Numbered from the stretch's first letter, positions 1-29,345 are shown. The stretch: DNA of 64,000 bases from Glandiceps talaboti (GCF_964340395.1 NC_135563.1:7445422-7509421), one strand, 5' to 3'. Program-made: numbers and translations. Notes: generated by a model from the sequence alone, not told the origin.

Positions 1-58
1 TTTACACACACACACACACATCCACACACACACACACACAGACAGACAGACGCCGGGC
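1..58. repeat. (CA)n / (CAGA)n microsatellite
   Basis: The first bases are CA dinucleotide repeats passing into CAGACAGA. This is simple sequence with no coding meaning. Confidence 0.9.
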
Positions 59-102
59 GATCCCTATAGCACTACTGAACAAGTTCAGTTGTGCTAAATA
101 AA

Positions 103-416
103 AATGAATACATATATACTAATCAACAGGACCTCACATATAGCTACAACTAAATATCGTGCAAAGATAACAACAGGGATGGGTAGGCAAGTGAATAAAC
201 ATTGAAAAAATGAATACATATATACTAATCAACAGGACCTCACCTATAGCTACAACTAAATATCGTGCAAAGATAACAACAGGGATGGGTAGGCAAGTGA
301 ATAAACATTGAAAAAATGAATACATATATACTAATCAACAGGACCTCACCTATAGCTACAACTAAATGACGTGCAAAGATAATGACAGGGATGGGTAGGC
401 AAGTGAATAAACATTC
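103..416. repeat. 106-bp tandem repeat, three copies
   Basis: The phrase AATGAATACATATATACTAA recurs at 103, 209 and 315, giving a period of 106 bp. Copies differ by only a few substitutions. An open frame on the minus strand crosses two copies, but it is a by-product of the repeat. Confidence 0.9.
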
Positions 417-1795
417 AAATACATGAACACCGTGTACAGAGTACCATTAAACAGAAAGCATTTTAATCATCCAAAAAGCAAAAAGACAACATTGTAAATA
501 TAATTCCAGTCAAACTTTTTATGATCAGAACAGATAAACAACTTTTTAATAATCTATGCAGATGTATTTGCTGCTTTATAGAATGCAAAAATAGTAGATA
601 ACTTCCAAAGAGCCATAAATAATAAGCGTTACCGCTAGCCTGCTTTAATATCAAAACCAGTATATAAAAAATACAATTCACAACTTGTCCCATCATATAC
701 AATTCAATTATTAAGAAATTATTTACTACTGAAAAATCTAGTAATGTCTTCAAAAATTCTAAAGGTGGGTCCACCTTTAACATATCAGTTACGTACGGAT
801 CATAGACTCATAGATGTCTGCCTCCATGAAGCAGCTACAGTTAATGTATTGCCATTAAACAAAGAGTTCCTACGACAGAGTGAATTTGAAAAGTTTCGAA
901 AAACTGACACAGATCAATCTTACACTTTTGTCTACAGTTGTTTATCTCCACAAAAAAATAAAGCTACAGTTTAGAGACTGTCCTAACAAAGAGTGAGAAT
1001 GAGGGATTCAGAAATGTTTAGAACAACTTCATACTCAAATCCCTCAAAAAGAACGTGACAAAATTATGACATCAGAGTTTACTTTTGAATATTAGAGAAA
1101 TGAAAATGGACAAACTATAATAATCAGTCCGCACTGTTGACTACAAATCTCCGACAATGAGGTGTCCTAGCTTTCACTGATTTCCTAGGAAAAACTTTAA
1201 CGATTAAAATACTTGGAAAACATATCAAACATCTTAGATTTCGGTTAAGTAAGAATGAAATGTTCTTGTCTTAAAATGTTCCACTAGTTTTACAAGCACC
1301 ATGATTTCCGGTATCCAATTAAAAGTCCTTGGGACAACATGCTGATATGCTAACTAATGAATAGCGCCCTCTAGTGACAATGTTAATACAGATAAGTAGT
1401 TGAGTCTCTGAAATCTTGATAACAGGAGTCATGATTTATCATTTCATGACATCAGATGAGTCAAAAAAAATTTGATTGCCATACATGTTACCATGGCAAC
1501 CATATCTCTATTAATATGCAGCAAATTACAAATAGTTTTCTTTCCCTTGATATATCATTTCTTCTTTGATATTAGAGTTATATTGGTAATTACTATCCAT
1601 CTAAAATTCTCCGTAAACTTTGCTATGATCTGATATTATGATGTACAATGACTAATAAACACAAATATGTCTATAACTAATGTTCTCATTGGTAAAAATT
1701 TCAACAATAAAAAGTATGGCGAACTCCACAACAATAACAAAATATTTGTTTAATACTAGTAGTAGTCGCCATCAACTATTTATAGAACAACGCAT
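417..1795. other. no gene recognised
   Basis: AT-rich sequence with frequent stops in all frames. The two short open frames near 463-974 overlap on opposite strands and show no domain, so I see no supported gene here. Confidence 0.6.
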
Positions 1796-2055
1796 GATCG
1801 CAAGGGCAATATCACAATTTATTGCCCACCTGAGGAAAGGTGGTAATGACTAATATTGATGACGCCTGAGCTGAAGATAAAGGTATCATCAATATTATCG
1901 TCATGACCACTAGCCAGAGGGTAGGCAATAAATCAGGATATATGCGTGTGCCAATCATATGTCATTTATTTTATTACACCCAACAAAAACTTTGTCAAAG
2001 TTGGGTTGTCAAAAATGAGTCGTGTTATACCACTGAAAATATTACCATTTCATAA
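1796..2055 (+). repeat. dispersed repeat, copy A (inverted copy at 45.0-45.3 kb)
   Basis: It begins with a small hairpin (GGGCAATATCAC followed by AATTTATTGCCC). Further along are the phrases GATGA..GGTATCATCA, CATGACCACTAG and CAAAGTTGGGTTGTCA. The same phrases occur in the same order on the opposite strand between about 45030 and 45340. I read this as a non-autonomous interspersed element. The 45-kb copy carries an extra segment of roughly 100 bp. Confidence 0.6.
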
Positions 2056-2953
2056 ATGTGGATGTACTCATAATTTGAAGTTGACAAAGTTTTGAAAGAC
2101 TGATGAGTTTATAGACCCTCATGTCGGGGGCTATGACAGCACTAGCCTTAGGAATTTTACTGTTCATCTGCTGTAGCTGCCAAGTAGTTGCCATGGCTAA
2201 ACATTGGGTTGTACTCATGAACGATCACTTATTATCCATTGAGTGTACGTGTAGACGTTCAATTTGTCATAGGGCAACATCACTGCACGACGGGGCAACA
2301 TTAAAAAATTCTGAGCTATATCACTTTTTTAGAATATCTTATGTTCCTGTTGTAGACTACAACACCATCTATGGCATCAGTAAGGTGTAATAATTTGGTG
2401 TAATAGGTGTAATAACATAACTCTGTTCATTGGTTAAATTGAAGATCAACAGCCAATGACACGATGTGTGACATAAAATTTCAGGTCGACCACCACTGAC
2501 AAGACTGAAGACAAAAGTTTGTTTATCAGCTTTCAATCACACTACATCAGTCTGTCTATTGGCATGTTCAGAGAGAAATATCATGCTATGACCTTGTTGC
2601 TGAGTTGGTACATTGATACACAGACACACACTCTCTGGTGTCGTGATATCACAGAAATCTTGTGACCTCATTCTCGCAAACCAGAGCTGTTATTTCTTCC
2701 GCGACACTGAGATATAATGACTCTGCCTCTGGGCAGTGCATCTTGGATGGTGCCGTCAAAAGAGGTTGTGGTTTACGACAATGTGTGACCCACGATTACA
2801 GTGAAGTTAATGCAATATGAACCTAGGAGTCAAACTATAGCTGCAACGTTGTACCTAGACGGACAAACTTTGTCAGAAGCTGCCCAGCCTACAAATGTAT
2901 GTAATTCAGAAAAGAACAATTCTATATCACTTTATCCTTCTACCACTTCAATT
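2056..2953. other. no gene recognised
   Basis: An 89-codon open frame at 2121-2390 shows no domain, no splice-compatible neighbours and no similarity I recognise. I see nothing else supportable. Confidence 0.5.
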
Positions 2954-2954
2954 A

Positions 2955-3299
2955 AAGTGGTCATATGAACAAGGATCAAGTATTCATTTTGGATTTTTAA
3001 TTCATAAAACAATTTTATCATGGCTTCCTATGTCAAAAATCAATGTGAAACAACATAGACCAAGTCTATGTTTGTAACTCAATACACTGCAAAAAGCTAA
3101 AAAATGCATGAAAAGTTTGTTATCGTACGGACAAAAACAAAGATTTTACACATTTAATAATCTTTGGCAATTAATTGAGTTACAGACACAGACTTGGCAT
3201 ATGTTGTTTTATATTGATTTTTCACGTAGGAAGCCATGATAAAATTTATAAATGAAAAATTCCAAAATAAATACAAAATCCTCATCCATATGACCACTT
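2955..3299. mobile_element. MITE with AAGTGGTCAT terminal inverted repeats, copy 1
   Basis: The element starts AAGTGGTCATATG and ends CATATGACCACTT, with TA on both outer sides, consistent with a TA target duplication of the Tc1/mariner type. The body is itself roughly palindromic: ATCATGGCTTCCTA on one side faces TAGGAAGCCATGAT on the other. A second copy lies at 39248-39569. It has no coding capacity, so it would be non-autonomous. The superfamily is inferred only from the TA and the short size. Confidence 0.7.
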
Positions 3300-4165
3300 T
3301 ATGCAAAAAAAAGAAAAAAAGAAAATATGTAAACACCTTTGGAGATGACAAAGGCATCATAATACAACTTTAAAATACGCAGCATATCAAGAAAATCAAA
3401 CTCTATCGTTTGCTATTCTAATAAAGTATTTACACTACAGTTTTATATTATATTCAAAGAATATTAAATTTTTGAAAGATATTACAAATCTATACTACAG
3501 ACAAAATATTTTCACCCCTAAATACAAATTCCATATCTTTGGACTTCAATACATAATACATGTATAATTTTTATTTTTTTTTATTTTTATATTTTACCAA
3601 AAAAAAAGGTGACAATCTGTGTTATCTGATAAATAAATGACATTACAAGTTCAATAATAGTCACAATTATGAAGATATTATAGTAAAATTATCTATCTAA
3701 TCAGTTCTATACTAGGTTGTAAAATTTAGAAGTTACACAATTCTTGGATAAATTTGGGTAAACAACTATTTACTAAACCCTAATGATAAAATATAGTTTG
3801 AAATACTTACAAATGTTTTTTAACTACTGTAATACTCAGAGACTTAAAATCGGATGTGAAACAACAAAAATGCTGTTCTGGTTTTGAAAAATTCTGTGTA
3901 ATGTTGAATATTGTTTTAAAAAGTCAACTCTGGTTCAGAGTTTAACAATTTAGTTTAAAAATGATCTATATATTATATTATAAGATGGTAAAGGTATAAA
4001 TCGTTGAAACGAAGGTGATGATTTCATTGGCTATCTTCTATCATGTGACTGCCACATGACTATCCATCAAGAACCAATGCACTGAGGCTCACAGCAACTG
4101 CACACACATCCTATTGGTCGGTATAAGTCATAACCTTTTAAACTTTTGATGATACGATGTAATCA
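3300..4165. other. no gene recognised
   Basis: AT-rich sequence with homopolymer runs of A and T. I see no exon-like open frame or repeat of note. It could include the 3' untranslated or flanking region of the minus-strand PLEKHA gene. Confidence 0.5.
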
Positions 4166-4604
4166 GGGGTGCGTTTCATTATGCATGCCAGGGCAGCCTT
4201 GGACTGGGGTAACTGACATCGCTTTGGAGCCTCAGGGCGTATGCAAATCAAATGCATTTTATTGCATTTGAGGTACCCCTGGGAATATATTAAATCCGTG
4301 ATTACGATAAATAAATTTGTCCATCTTTCCTAAATATTTTTTGACAATTTTGAATGGAAACTATTATTTCCTCAATAAATATGGAAAGATATCCTCAAAA
4401 CATGGCATATGATAAAAGTAACCAATCATATGTCGTCCCCATCTTGGGTCAGGTCATGTCAAGTCAATCCCAAAGTTGCCGCCGGTTCCTTGGGGAGAGC
4501 CGACTTGGGGCATGCCGAGCGTGATGTCATGTACTAATCAAATGCATCTTGGGGCAACTTTAGGTGCCTCAAAGCTGCCAGGGTTGCATAATCGAAAGCA
4601 CCCC
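4166..4604. mobile_element. inverted-repeat element (~440 bp)
   Basis: The left end reads GGGGTGCGTTTCATTATGCA then GCCAGGGCAGC. The right end is its imperfect reverse complement (GCTGCCAGGG, TGCATAATCGAAAGCACCCC). An internal inverted pair (CAAATGCATTTTATTGCATTTG) is also present. No open frame of size is seen. I interpret it as a non-autonomous DNA element. I could not fix a target-site duplication. Confidence 0.55.
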
Positions 4605-4716
4605 AGATGAGATGAGTATGCTGATTTGCACCAGATCACATGCAAGTCACATGATGATCACATGATGAGTTAACCATGACAACCTTATCCAATCCTGGAT
4701 ACCAGACGTGTTGATT

Positions 4717-21014
<16,298 letters not shown>

Positions 21015-21040
21015 TCACACAGTGTCTGGTCTTGTCTGGT

Positions 21041-24000
21041 CTGCACAATGAATAAATGATGTGATATGATTAATTTAGTTTCATAAATATAACTGACTCG
21101 GTCAAAGACAACCCACACACTATGACTGTCTTTGACATATATATACCATATATGCAGTGATAAAGTATATGGCATTATGACATGTTGCAGTTATCACTAA
21201 TGACAATCACAGAATCCTGTATCTCTAATAATCCACACAATACTCAGATTGTGATGCTACAAAAGACAATGCATCCCATAGTCTCTACGTCATATAAACC
21301 AGTTTCAAAGAACTCTTTGAGGATTTCTCATTATTGTGTTTAGAAGTGTGATTACAACTCCAATCTTAATGCCAATCATATACAGTGTAAATATTGTCAT
21401 ACAGTAAGAACGTCACGTATTTCACCCCACACCTTTTTTCTAACCTGCTGCACCTTGATAATACCCAGGACTTAACTCTACCAGAGAAATGAGAGGGGAA
21501 TTCCCTCACAGACTCACTGTCATATAAGGACACTATCAGGTAAAGCCTACCATACAATATACATCAGTTTCACAGCAACACGTGTTGAAACTTATACGTA
21601 CAGAAACTCTACGAAATTTATGAAATAACGAAACTAATACTGCCTAGATCATGTGATATTGAAAACATTATACGTCCTGGTATGAGTAACAAAACTAAAT
21701 TAGTTTTACAGGAAGAAATTGCTTTCTAGTGTTTAGTTTTGTTTGCCTTGTTTGACCTTGTGGTCACTCTATGCTCTAGGTATACATGAATGGGTTTCAA
21801 GTCATGGAAAGGACACAGTCTTCAGATGATGTGTGTACCAGTCAACTCACTAAATTCACAATGTAAATACTCAATATCTATTAACCCATTCAGTACTGAA
21901 AACTTAGCCACCAAAATTATTTGAACAAAATTCTTGTTTTTATGTAAGTTTTTGGCATATATCAGCTTCATTTTAGACTGGAATTAAAGAAATGTTACTT
22001 CGTAATGAAGTGATATTATTATTATAACTATGAAAATGTTCATATAAATTGGGTCCCAAAATTATTTAAAACTAGTCTCCAGTCATGAAAGGCTTAAGAA
22101 TGACATGATTGCACCCTTAAAATGTATCAACTGAGAACTGAAAACTTACAACTGAGTTTTTAGTACTAGGTTCCACAACAATTTTTACATTACAATAATT
22201 TGTAATTGTATCCTCATTGAAATCTTTGCTACAAACATACAAGTGTGTGTAACTGTTATCATATGTGCAATTCTTTGTTGGTGAAATTAATACACATAAT
22301 ATTTTCAACTAATTTCATTGATTAAAATTGAGCTTACATGTATTGTACAGATTTGTAGATCTACAACACACTATCATATTGTGACACTCTTAAAAATACA
22401 GGCCTATTTTTGGCAAAGGTACAACACACAACCAATATGAAGTCCCAGTCGAAATATAATGCCATGGCTAGCAAAGTTTTATTTTGACAGTAAACTTCAA
22501 ACTTCTATACACCATAGTTTCCACAAAATGACACTCATATACATGTATTCAGTGTTTCAATTATGGTTCTAAAATCCAGGTAATAATGAGGCATGAAATC
22601 TATCAAAAATTGCAAATTTCCTGTGTACCCAGCCATAACTTTACAAATTTGTGGACAACCATATAATACCACTATTGTATGTAGGTGAACTCAAAACAGA
22701 TTTCACCTATGACCTACTTACCGGTAATTACCCTTGACAAACAATCTGACACGAATACTCAATAAACTTATTTTCAATGAAACTTTCATTATGGGACTTG
22801 ACACAGACTTTCCTGTGCCATAGTTCTACTAGTACTAGTATCACAAAATGATTTTTTTAAATTCATAAATTATGAAATTCAGTTCTTGGGGGTGGTTATT
22901 TCCTTGAACAGCTGTCATTGATGACTCCAACTGATAGAAGTCAATGCCAACTATTGTCCTAAGGTCAAAGATAATCCCTATTGAATCTAATAGACTCTAT
23001 ACAAACTATTCATTGTCTGTTTGTTTCCTTGTTGTTATCTAGTCCTAGACATAGATTTCCTCTAACCATCAACAATGGAATACAACAAAACACAGTTTAG
23101 TCTTCTTTTCTCCTACATTTGTCTGTCTTAAATGTGAACACAATACTCCAGTCCACTGTGTTTCCTGTAGTGTACATGTCCCCTAGTGTGGGTGTGATGT
23201 CACTCGTCAGTCTAATTCTGTGTATGTGGGTGACCCTATCAATTCTATATGTCACCATAACGCCTGAAAAATGATGGGTCATGGTGGTACGAAAAAAAGT
23301 ATATGGTGTCAACCAATGCCTAGTGATTTTGACTCCATCATGGTAGACACCTGCCCACCATGCAGCCTTGAATGTCAAAATGTATTGTCTGATTTAGACC
23401 GCACCATGGTAGACACCTAAGTCCCAGCCTTGAATGTCAAAATTTGTCGTCTCATTTTGATTGCAAAATGGTAGACATCTACAAAGCTTTGAATGTTAAA
23501 GTAAGTCATTTAATTTTGACTGCATTGTGGTACATGCCTAAGTTTAATACCGGGCATCACTTGAATGTCAACCTATTGCTTTCTGGTTTTAATGAAATAT
23601 TGTACTACAACTATAGCTAAGCACATGTCTGTTCTGTGTGTAGCTAACATATGTCAAATAACAAATTCTCAAGGCCTCACGTCTGTCAAAAATCATAGCA
23701 ACCACTGAAGTAGATCTTGTTCTTAAAGATATTGCATGGAATATTTAATCAATTTCTGTCCCCTGCCCTATCTTTATCATTTTAGGGTAGCAACAATGAA
23801 TTTGAATAACTCTTGGTTCTAGTTGTTGCCTCAAAGTTCATGTTCATGATCTATATTTAGAGTACAAATAATCAGAATATTTAGTTGTTTCTAGGGTTGG
23901 TTGATAAGTGCTTTCTATGCTACCAACCCTCTTCAGGTCAAGTCAGTGGCCAGCATAATTTTTGAGCAATATATACTACCATATGCGTTATTGAAATATC

Positions 24001-25562
24001 TATCACAACTGTTAGATCCAATAACCATTATCAATGAGATACCACACAGGTGCACCTTGACTATCAAACATCACCATGGTTAACATGGGCATGAAAGAGA
24101 ACATGCTCTAGTTTTCAAAAACAACAACCAAACTCTTTATTAGAAATACACCTTGTTATCATATTTGCTTTCAGTCTATAGCGTTATCCTTCATTGAATC
24201 TAGGGGTTACAGATGATTCAATACCGCATTAGCATTAATTTGATTTAGACTCGCACATTTTGAACATGTTAATTTTATGAAGGCTGACATCCTATTTTTA
24301 GGGTGTAATTACATAGACTTATTAGAACTATTAGTCCTTCAAAGGGGTTAACAACATCTTCTTTTATGCCTCAGATAGTTAGATATACATTTTGTATTAA
24401 AACTCAAGACTGCATGATTCTTTAAAAATGTTAGGCAATCTTACACTACTTCTTATGCTTTCAGACACTATTTTTATCCAAATTTGGCACATTTTTATAA
24501 ACTTTTACGGATGTGATATATCTTGACTATAATTTGGGTCAATATCAATTTACTTGAGGTGGAAGATGGAACATAAATCAATGCATCTATTTCCATCATA
24601 AAATGAGTATCTAATGTCGCTGACTGAATGTAACCTTATTACGGTAAAAGATATACACGCTTAACATATAAAAGAATTTCTACGAATTTCGGAACTAATT
24701 CCATTGTTTGATGTCCCAACAAGTTTACGTACATAATAACGGCCCAACCCCTACAATTCAAACCAATAAATCCATTGAATAAACACACCTGGGCGTTATT
24801 GATTTAACAAGAGGTGAATGAGAAACTTCTATCAAAAATCTTACCAGCATATTTTCATTTAAATAGATCCAAAAAGATTGCCGAGAGTAAAACAATGTAG
24901 CCATGCATTACCCTGCAAGCGGTGTATACCACATGGATGATATTAAATGGCCACGCTCGTACTGAGTCGTAGGACTATGGATGGAAATCATAACTCACCT
25001 CACGGTTTTAACATGTACATATGGTACGAGTTACTAAGAAATTAGGGCGATCTAAGCATGGCCTCACATGCCGGTACGTTCTTGATAGACGTCTGGTTCT
25101 GCTAAATGTCTGGGAGGAAGAAACCACAATGCCACGTTAGAGTGTCTAGTCTAGTGTGGGTGACTGAGTCACAAACACACAGTTCAGTACACTAGTGTGT
25201 GTACATACACTTGTTGAACACGACCTCTCGTTACTACCACACGAAGTTTCAATGTAGAACTTTCTCCTGTTGACACGGCGTGGTTGGTGTGTACTTCGTA
25301 GTAATTCCACGTCACAGCAAATCACTAGTATACGAGAACTGACAGGTAAATCCGGACTTTAGACCAAGTTCTCCAAACTTTTGACACTTCCGTGTTTCCT
25401 TGTATTTCTATCTTCTCAACATGGCTTCCTAACGTCTGACCCGGATGTACTTTATTGATTGATTGTTTACCATTTTGTTTACAAGTACACCTGAATATAT
25501 AGTGCGCCACCACTCGTGCTCTCTTCACTCACCGACCCGAACTGTTTTTAGTGTAGTTCAGA
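21041..25562. other. upstream region of the PLEKHA gene, no coding exon seen
   Basis: This should contain the promoter and any 5' untranslated exon. A possible donor on the minus strand (ATGCTG|GTAAGA, near 24843) is consistent with such an exon but is unproven. A diverged tandem repeat of about 60 bp (CCTTGAATGTCAAAAT, then GTAGACACCTA) runs from about 23330 to 23560. Confidence 0.4.
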
Positions 25563-25901
25563 GTGGGAGCACAGGCATTTGTTTCCCGAGTTATGGCTCA
25601 GAATATTTGTATCAGAATACAATAAAATGATGATAATATCGTTAATATTGACGTATTAAACCAACACTATATGAAAGGGGTAAAATTACACTTGTTTCTG
25701 TGATCGCGCAGTTTCACTAAATGCGAAGTGTCTTCCTTCGCATTTAGTGAAACTGCGCGATCACAGAAACAAGTGTAATTTTACCCCTTTCATATAGTGT
25801 TGGTTTAATACGTCAATATTAACGATATTATCATCATTTTATTGTATTCTGATACAAATATTCTGAGCCATAACTCGGGAAACAAATGCCTGTGGTGGGA
25901 G
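25563..25901. mobile_element. 325-bp perfect foldback element with 7-bp target duplication
   Basis: Positions 25570-25728 and 25736-25894 are reverse complements of each other over 159 bp with no mismatch that I could find. Only seven bases separate them. The direct repeat GTGGGAG lies immediately outside each end (25563-25569 and 25895-25901), the signature of a transpositional insertion. There is no room for a gene. The ends begin CACAGGCATTTG and finish as its complement. Perfect arms mean either a very young insertion or arm correction by gene conversion. Confidence 0.9.
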
Positions 25902-27516
25902 GTAGTCAATGCACGAGTACAATGGGACCGATGCCTCGCGATGTACATGCTTGTAAAGGGAAAATAGACAAAGAAATGACTCCCTGTTGAAAGTGTGCGA
26001 TTGAAAAATTAACCATTGCTTATTTGTTGGTGCATGTTGTTGTTGGGTGGATTCTGATGCTAAATTAGATATAATAGCCTTACGAAGACATATTTTTTCC
26101 CGGAACTAATTTACACTTACACAGGGCAACGTGCTTCATTCATTTATTGAAATCAACAGTAACTTATAGAGTCACGAAAACATCGGTAATATTACATGTG
26201 TATATCAAGAGTGGTGTAGAGTTGTGAAATTTAGTAGGCTGAAACTGTATAAAGTTGTCGGAGACTTTTGACCGCATCAAAGATTAAGTTACGTTACGTT
26301 ACTGGCTGAAGTCTGGTCCCTATATCACAAACAAGTAGTTACAACTTTTATCAGGATACAGGACAGAAACATCAAGGACTAACTTACAAACCCACCACAT
26401 CCTACACATTTAGTTTCATATATATAGGACATTGAGTAGTATACTAAAAAAGAAGATACTTGATGTGCATGATGCTGTCTTGTAAAGCTTGAAAGTTGTA
26501 TTACCTGAACGGGTCTGAATAACCTAAAAAGTGGAGTAACAACCTCCAGAGCTTCTAAGGGGAGACCCCTAGGACCCCCCCCCCCTCAATGAGAGTGGTA
26601 CATATTCCCATCTCGAGCTCTTCCCCTCCCTATAATTGTACATGTCAAGATACTATACTGTAAACTCCTTCTTGAATATGTATACCCTGTGTAGTCGCTA
26701 ATAGATGATGGTGCCATCTTAGACATTGTAAATGGACACATATACATATACAAAACTTTTTATTCTCGTAATTTGAATGTCCTCGTACTGGAGACACATG
26801 ATTGATGTAGCGGGTATTAATACAGGAACAGCGTGGGTACGGGAGCTCGAGGGGATTCCTCCTCTCCTGACGATTTTTGCCGGACTCAAGGACTAGAGGA
26901 ATGCTAGCTGATGCCATTTTAACATGTCGAAGTTATAACTAAATCAGGTCAGTATTATAACCTCAGTAATTTGGTTTGATGGTAGTGTTTGTTTTCGTTT
27001 TGTCATTTTATAAACCTTTGACAGTATCTTTAAAAGATACATGTACCCACAAGGGTCAGGAGAAATAAATAATTCTTTTCACTCTTTTCCGGATATCAAA
27101 TATTAGTTTCTTATTTTTCTCTATATATTATATCAAATAAAAAGTTTTAAATATTACCATCAAAACTATCGTTTCCTCTGACCCTCATACCTCCATGCTC
27201 TGACTATATTTTCTATTTCCTATCATATATCACTGTCCTATCAGTGTTTGCTCAGACCACTAAATTCGTTAATGGTCTGAAGTGTTTGTCACCTCTGCAT
27301 TGATAAGTGCACAGCTAATTCCAAAACAAACTAACCGGCTATTTGTCCACTCGCATTACCCTGTCTGTGTAAACATTGATCGGATTGATGGTAATAGGCC
27401 TCCATCCCTTCCGATCCCTTGAAACTTGAAGCTTGAAATAATGTCTCTCCCCTAAATCGCGATCGGAGATTGATCACGCCATTTTATCTTGTAGAAATAG
27501 CGGCACCATTATATTT

Positions 27517-27773
27517 TAAGACCATGTTAGACTGTCGACAGTCGCTCGCGCCTTTTTCCCCCTACGTTTTATCTAAGCGCTCCGATCCGGCGCAACACTA
27601 CTATAATCGCATACTGATATCGAGGGCCGAAGGCCCGAGCCTTCGGCCCTCGATATCAGTATGCGATTATAGTAGTATTGCGCCGGATCGGAGCGCCGCC
27701 GCAACGACTTAAATTTAGATAAAACGTAAGGAAAAAAGGCGCGAGCGACTGTCGACTGTCTATAAGACCACGT
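27517..27773. mobile_element. 235-bp hairpin element with ~11-bp direct repeats
   Basis: Arms start at 27528 (TAGACTGTCGACAGTCGCTC) and end at 27762 as the reverse complement. The centre is GAGGGCCGAAGGC, four bases, GCCTTCGGCCCTC. The right arm carries about 19 extra bases after GGAGCGC. The flanks are TAAGACCATGT on the left and TAAGACCACGT on the right, which I read as a target-site duplication with one substitution. It is GC-richer than its surroundings and cannot encode a protein. Confidence 0.8.
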
Positions 27774-28968
27774 GTATTGTAATATACATGTAGTACCTCT
27801 TCATCATCGAAACTAATAACCCATCAAGTTGACACACTATTGCTTCATGCCACACTTGTAGGCCCTTACACTTTTTGTTCTATACTTTCCACATTGAAGT
27901 CATGTCAACATAAAAAAATACCCCTAAATGGGAACACCACTCAAGAATATAAAGGTATTTTCATAAACTTGGGTTCTGGCATCTGTGGTTTATGGAGAAC
28001 AATTTCATGATTTCACATCACTGGAATTTCGTTCAGTTGCCAAGAAAAAAAATTGAAACTCTTTTCACTTCTATTGTTCTTTTTGTGGTAAACTGTCTTA
28101 GCAGGTATGAATATTTATTACTTGAACAATACATTTTCATGACTATTTATCTGACCGAAGGAAAGATGTTCATTCTAATCTATGTCTAAGCAACAGTGTT
28201 TAGAGTGAAATTTATGCGAGGGCGCTCCATCCCAGCATTCCTTACAGACTAGGGACTTTGCCATGTCTTCATCTCACTTCTAACATTGCTTGAGACTAAT
28301 TGGTCTCAAAGTTCAAGAAAGATGACAAAAACACAAATCTTAATTTTATTGAGGAAAATAAGGTTTATTTTATTTCAAATGTAAATAAATTTTCATAAAA
28401 AGAAATTCATCAATCTGCTTCAGTACTACGATACAAAAAGATGGCGTAATTTTCTAATTTTCAAAATTTTCTTTTCTCCCGTACTTTCAACAACTCTGCT
28501 CAGTAATGGCTTCAAAAAAAAAGTTGCTGAAAACAACCATGGTAGTTCATTTATACATTTATCAAATTAGTTGTCATGGCAACAAATATATAACATTAGT
28601 ATATTACACTACTTAACAAACCAAATAGATTAACAATGTTAATCAAGTGTGGAGGAATATACATGAAAAAAACCCAAAAATAAATGGCACTCTATATTAC
28701 ACAAATTAAGCTTGTTCTAATTTGAACTACTGGCATTCTGGAGATATATATACGTTAGAGAACAAACATACAGAAATGGTTGGTGGCAGTATTTAATAAT
28801 CTATACTACTACAAGCCACATATTGTTGTAAAAAGAAATGACATCTGGAAGAACAATTGTAGCCATATCTATGACTATGCTAGCTCTTGAAGAACAATTG
28901 TAGCCATATCTCTTGTCAACTATCTGCTTGTGTTAGTATTGATGTAATCTCATTAAATTTCTTCATCT

Positions 28969-29345
28969 GAGTAATGAGTGTTCATTTACATAATGACTTC
29001 ATTTGAATATAATCAAATAGTCTGATCATAGACCCTACACCAACGTTGGTGTAGGGTCTATGGTCTGATGTAGCGTTATCACTCCCCATTGCAACCAATC
29101 AGTTGGAGTGTTCATTTACATAATGACTTTATTTGCATAAACAGTCTGAAGTAGTGTTATCACTCCCCATTGTCACCAATCAGCATGAATGTTCATTTAC
29201 ATAATGACTTTATTTGCATAAATAGTCTGATGTAATGTTATCACTCCCCATTGTGACCAATCAGCATGAATGTTCATTTACATAATGACTTCATTTGAAT
29301 AAAATAGTCTGACGTAGTGTTATCACTCCCCATAGCGACCAATCA
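28969..29345. repeat. ~80-bp tandem array with octamer-like and CCAAT motifs
   Basis: Units contain TGTTCATTTACATAATGACT, then ATTTGCATAA or ATTTGAATA (octamer-like), AGTCTGATGTA, TGTTATCACTCCCCATT and GACCAATCAG (CCAAT box). There are about four to five copies. The first carries a 36-bp palindrome insertion. The motif content resembles duplicated promoter or enhancer modules, but no transcript start is evident. Confidence 0.8.
29020..29069. mobile_element. 36-bp perfect palindrome flanked by 7-bp direct repeats
   Basis: Positions 29027-29062 (CATAGACCCTACACCAAC and its exact complement) form a perfect palindrome. GTCTGAT lies directly on both sides (29020-29026 and 29063-29069). The other units of the same tandem array read AGTCTGATGTA without interruption, so they show the empty site. 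I infer a micro-insertion with a 7-bp target duplication. Confidence 0.8.

Noticed and set aside
463-974. Overlapping frames of 106 and 76 codons on opposite strands
   Set aside because: No recognisable domain, no codon bias evident and no splice partners.
25325-25528. 67-codon minus-strand frame upstream of the PLEKHA gene
   Set aside because: No domain and no in-phase join to the first PLEKHA coding exon, whose own ATG is firmly placed.
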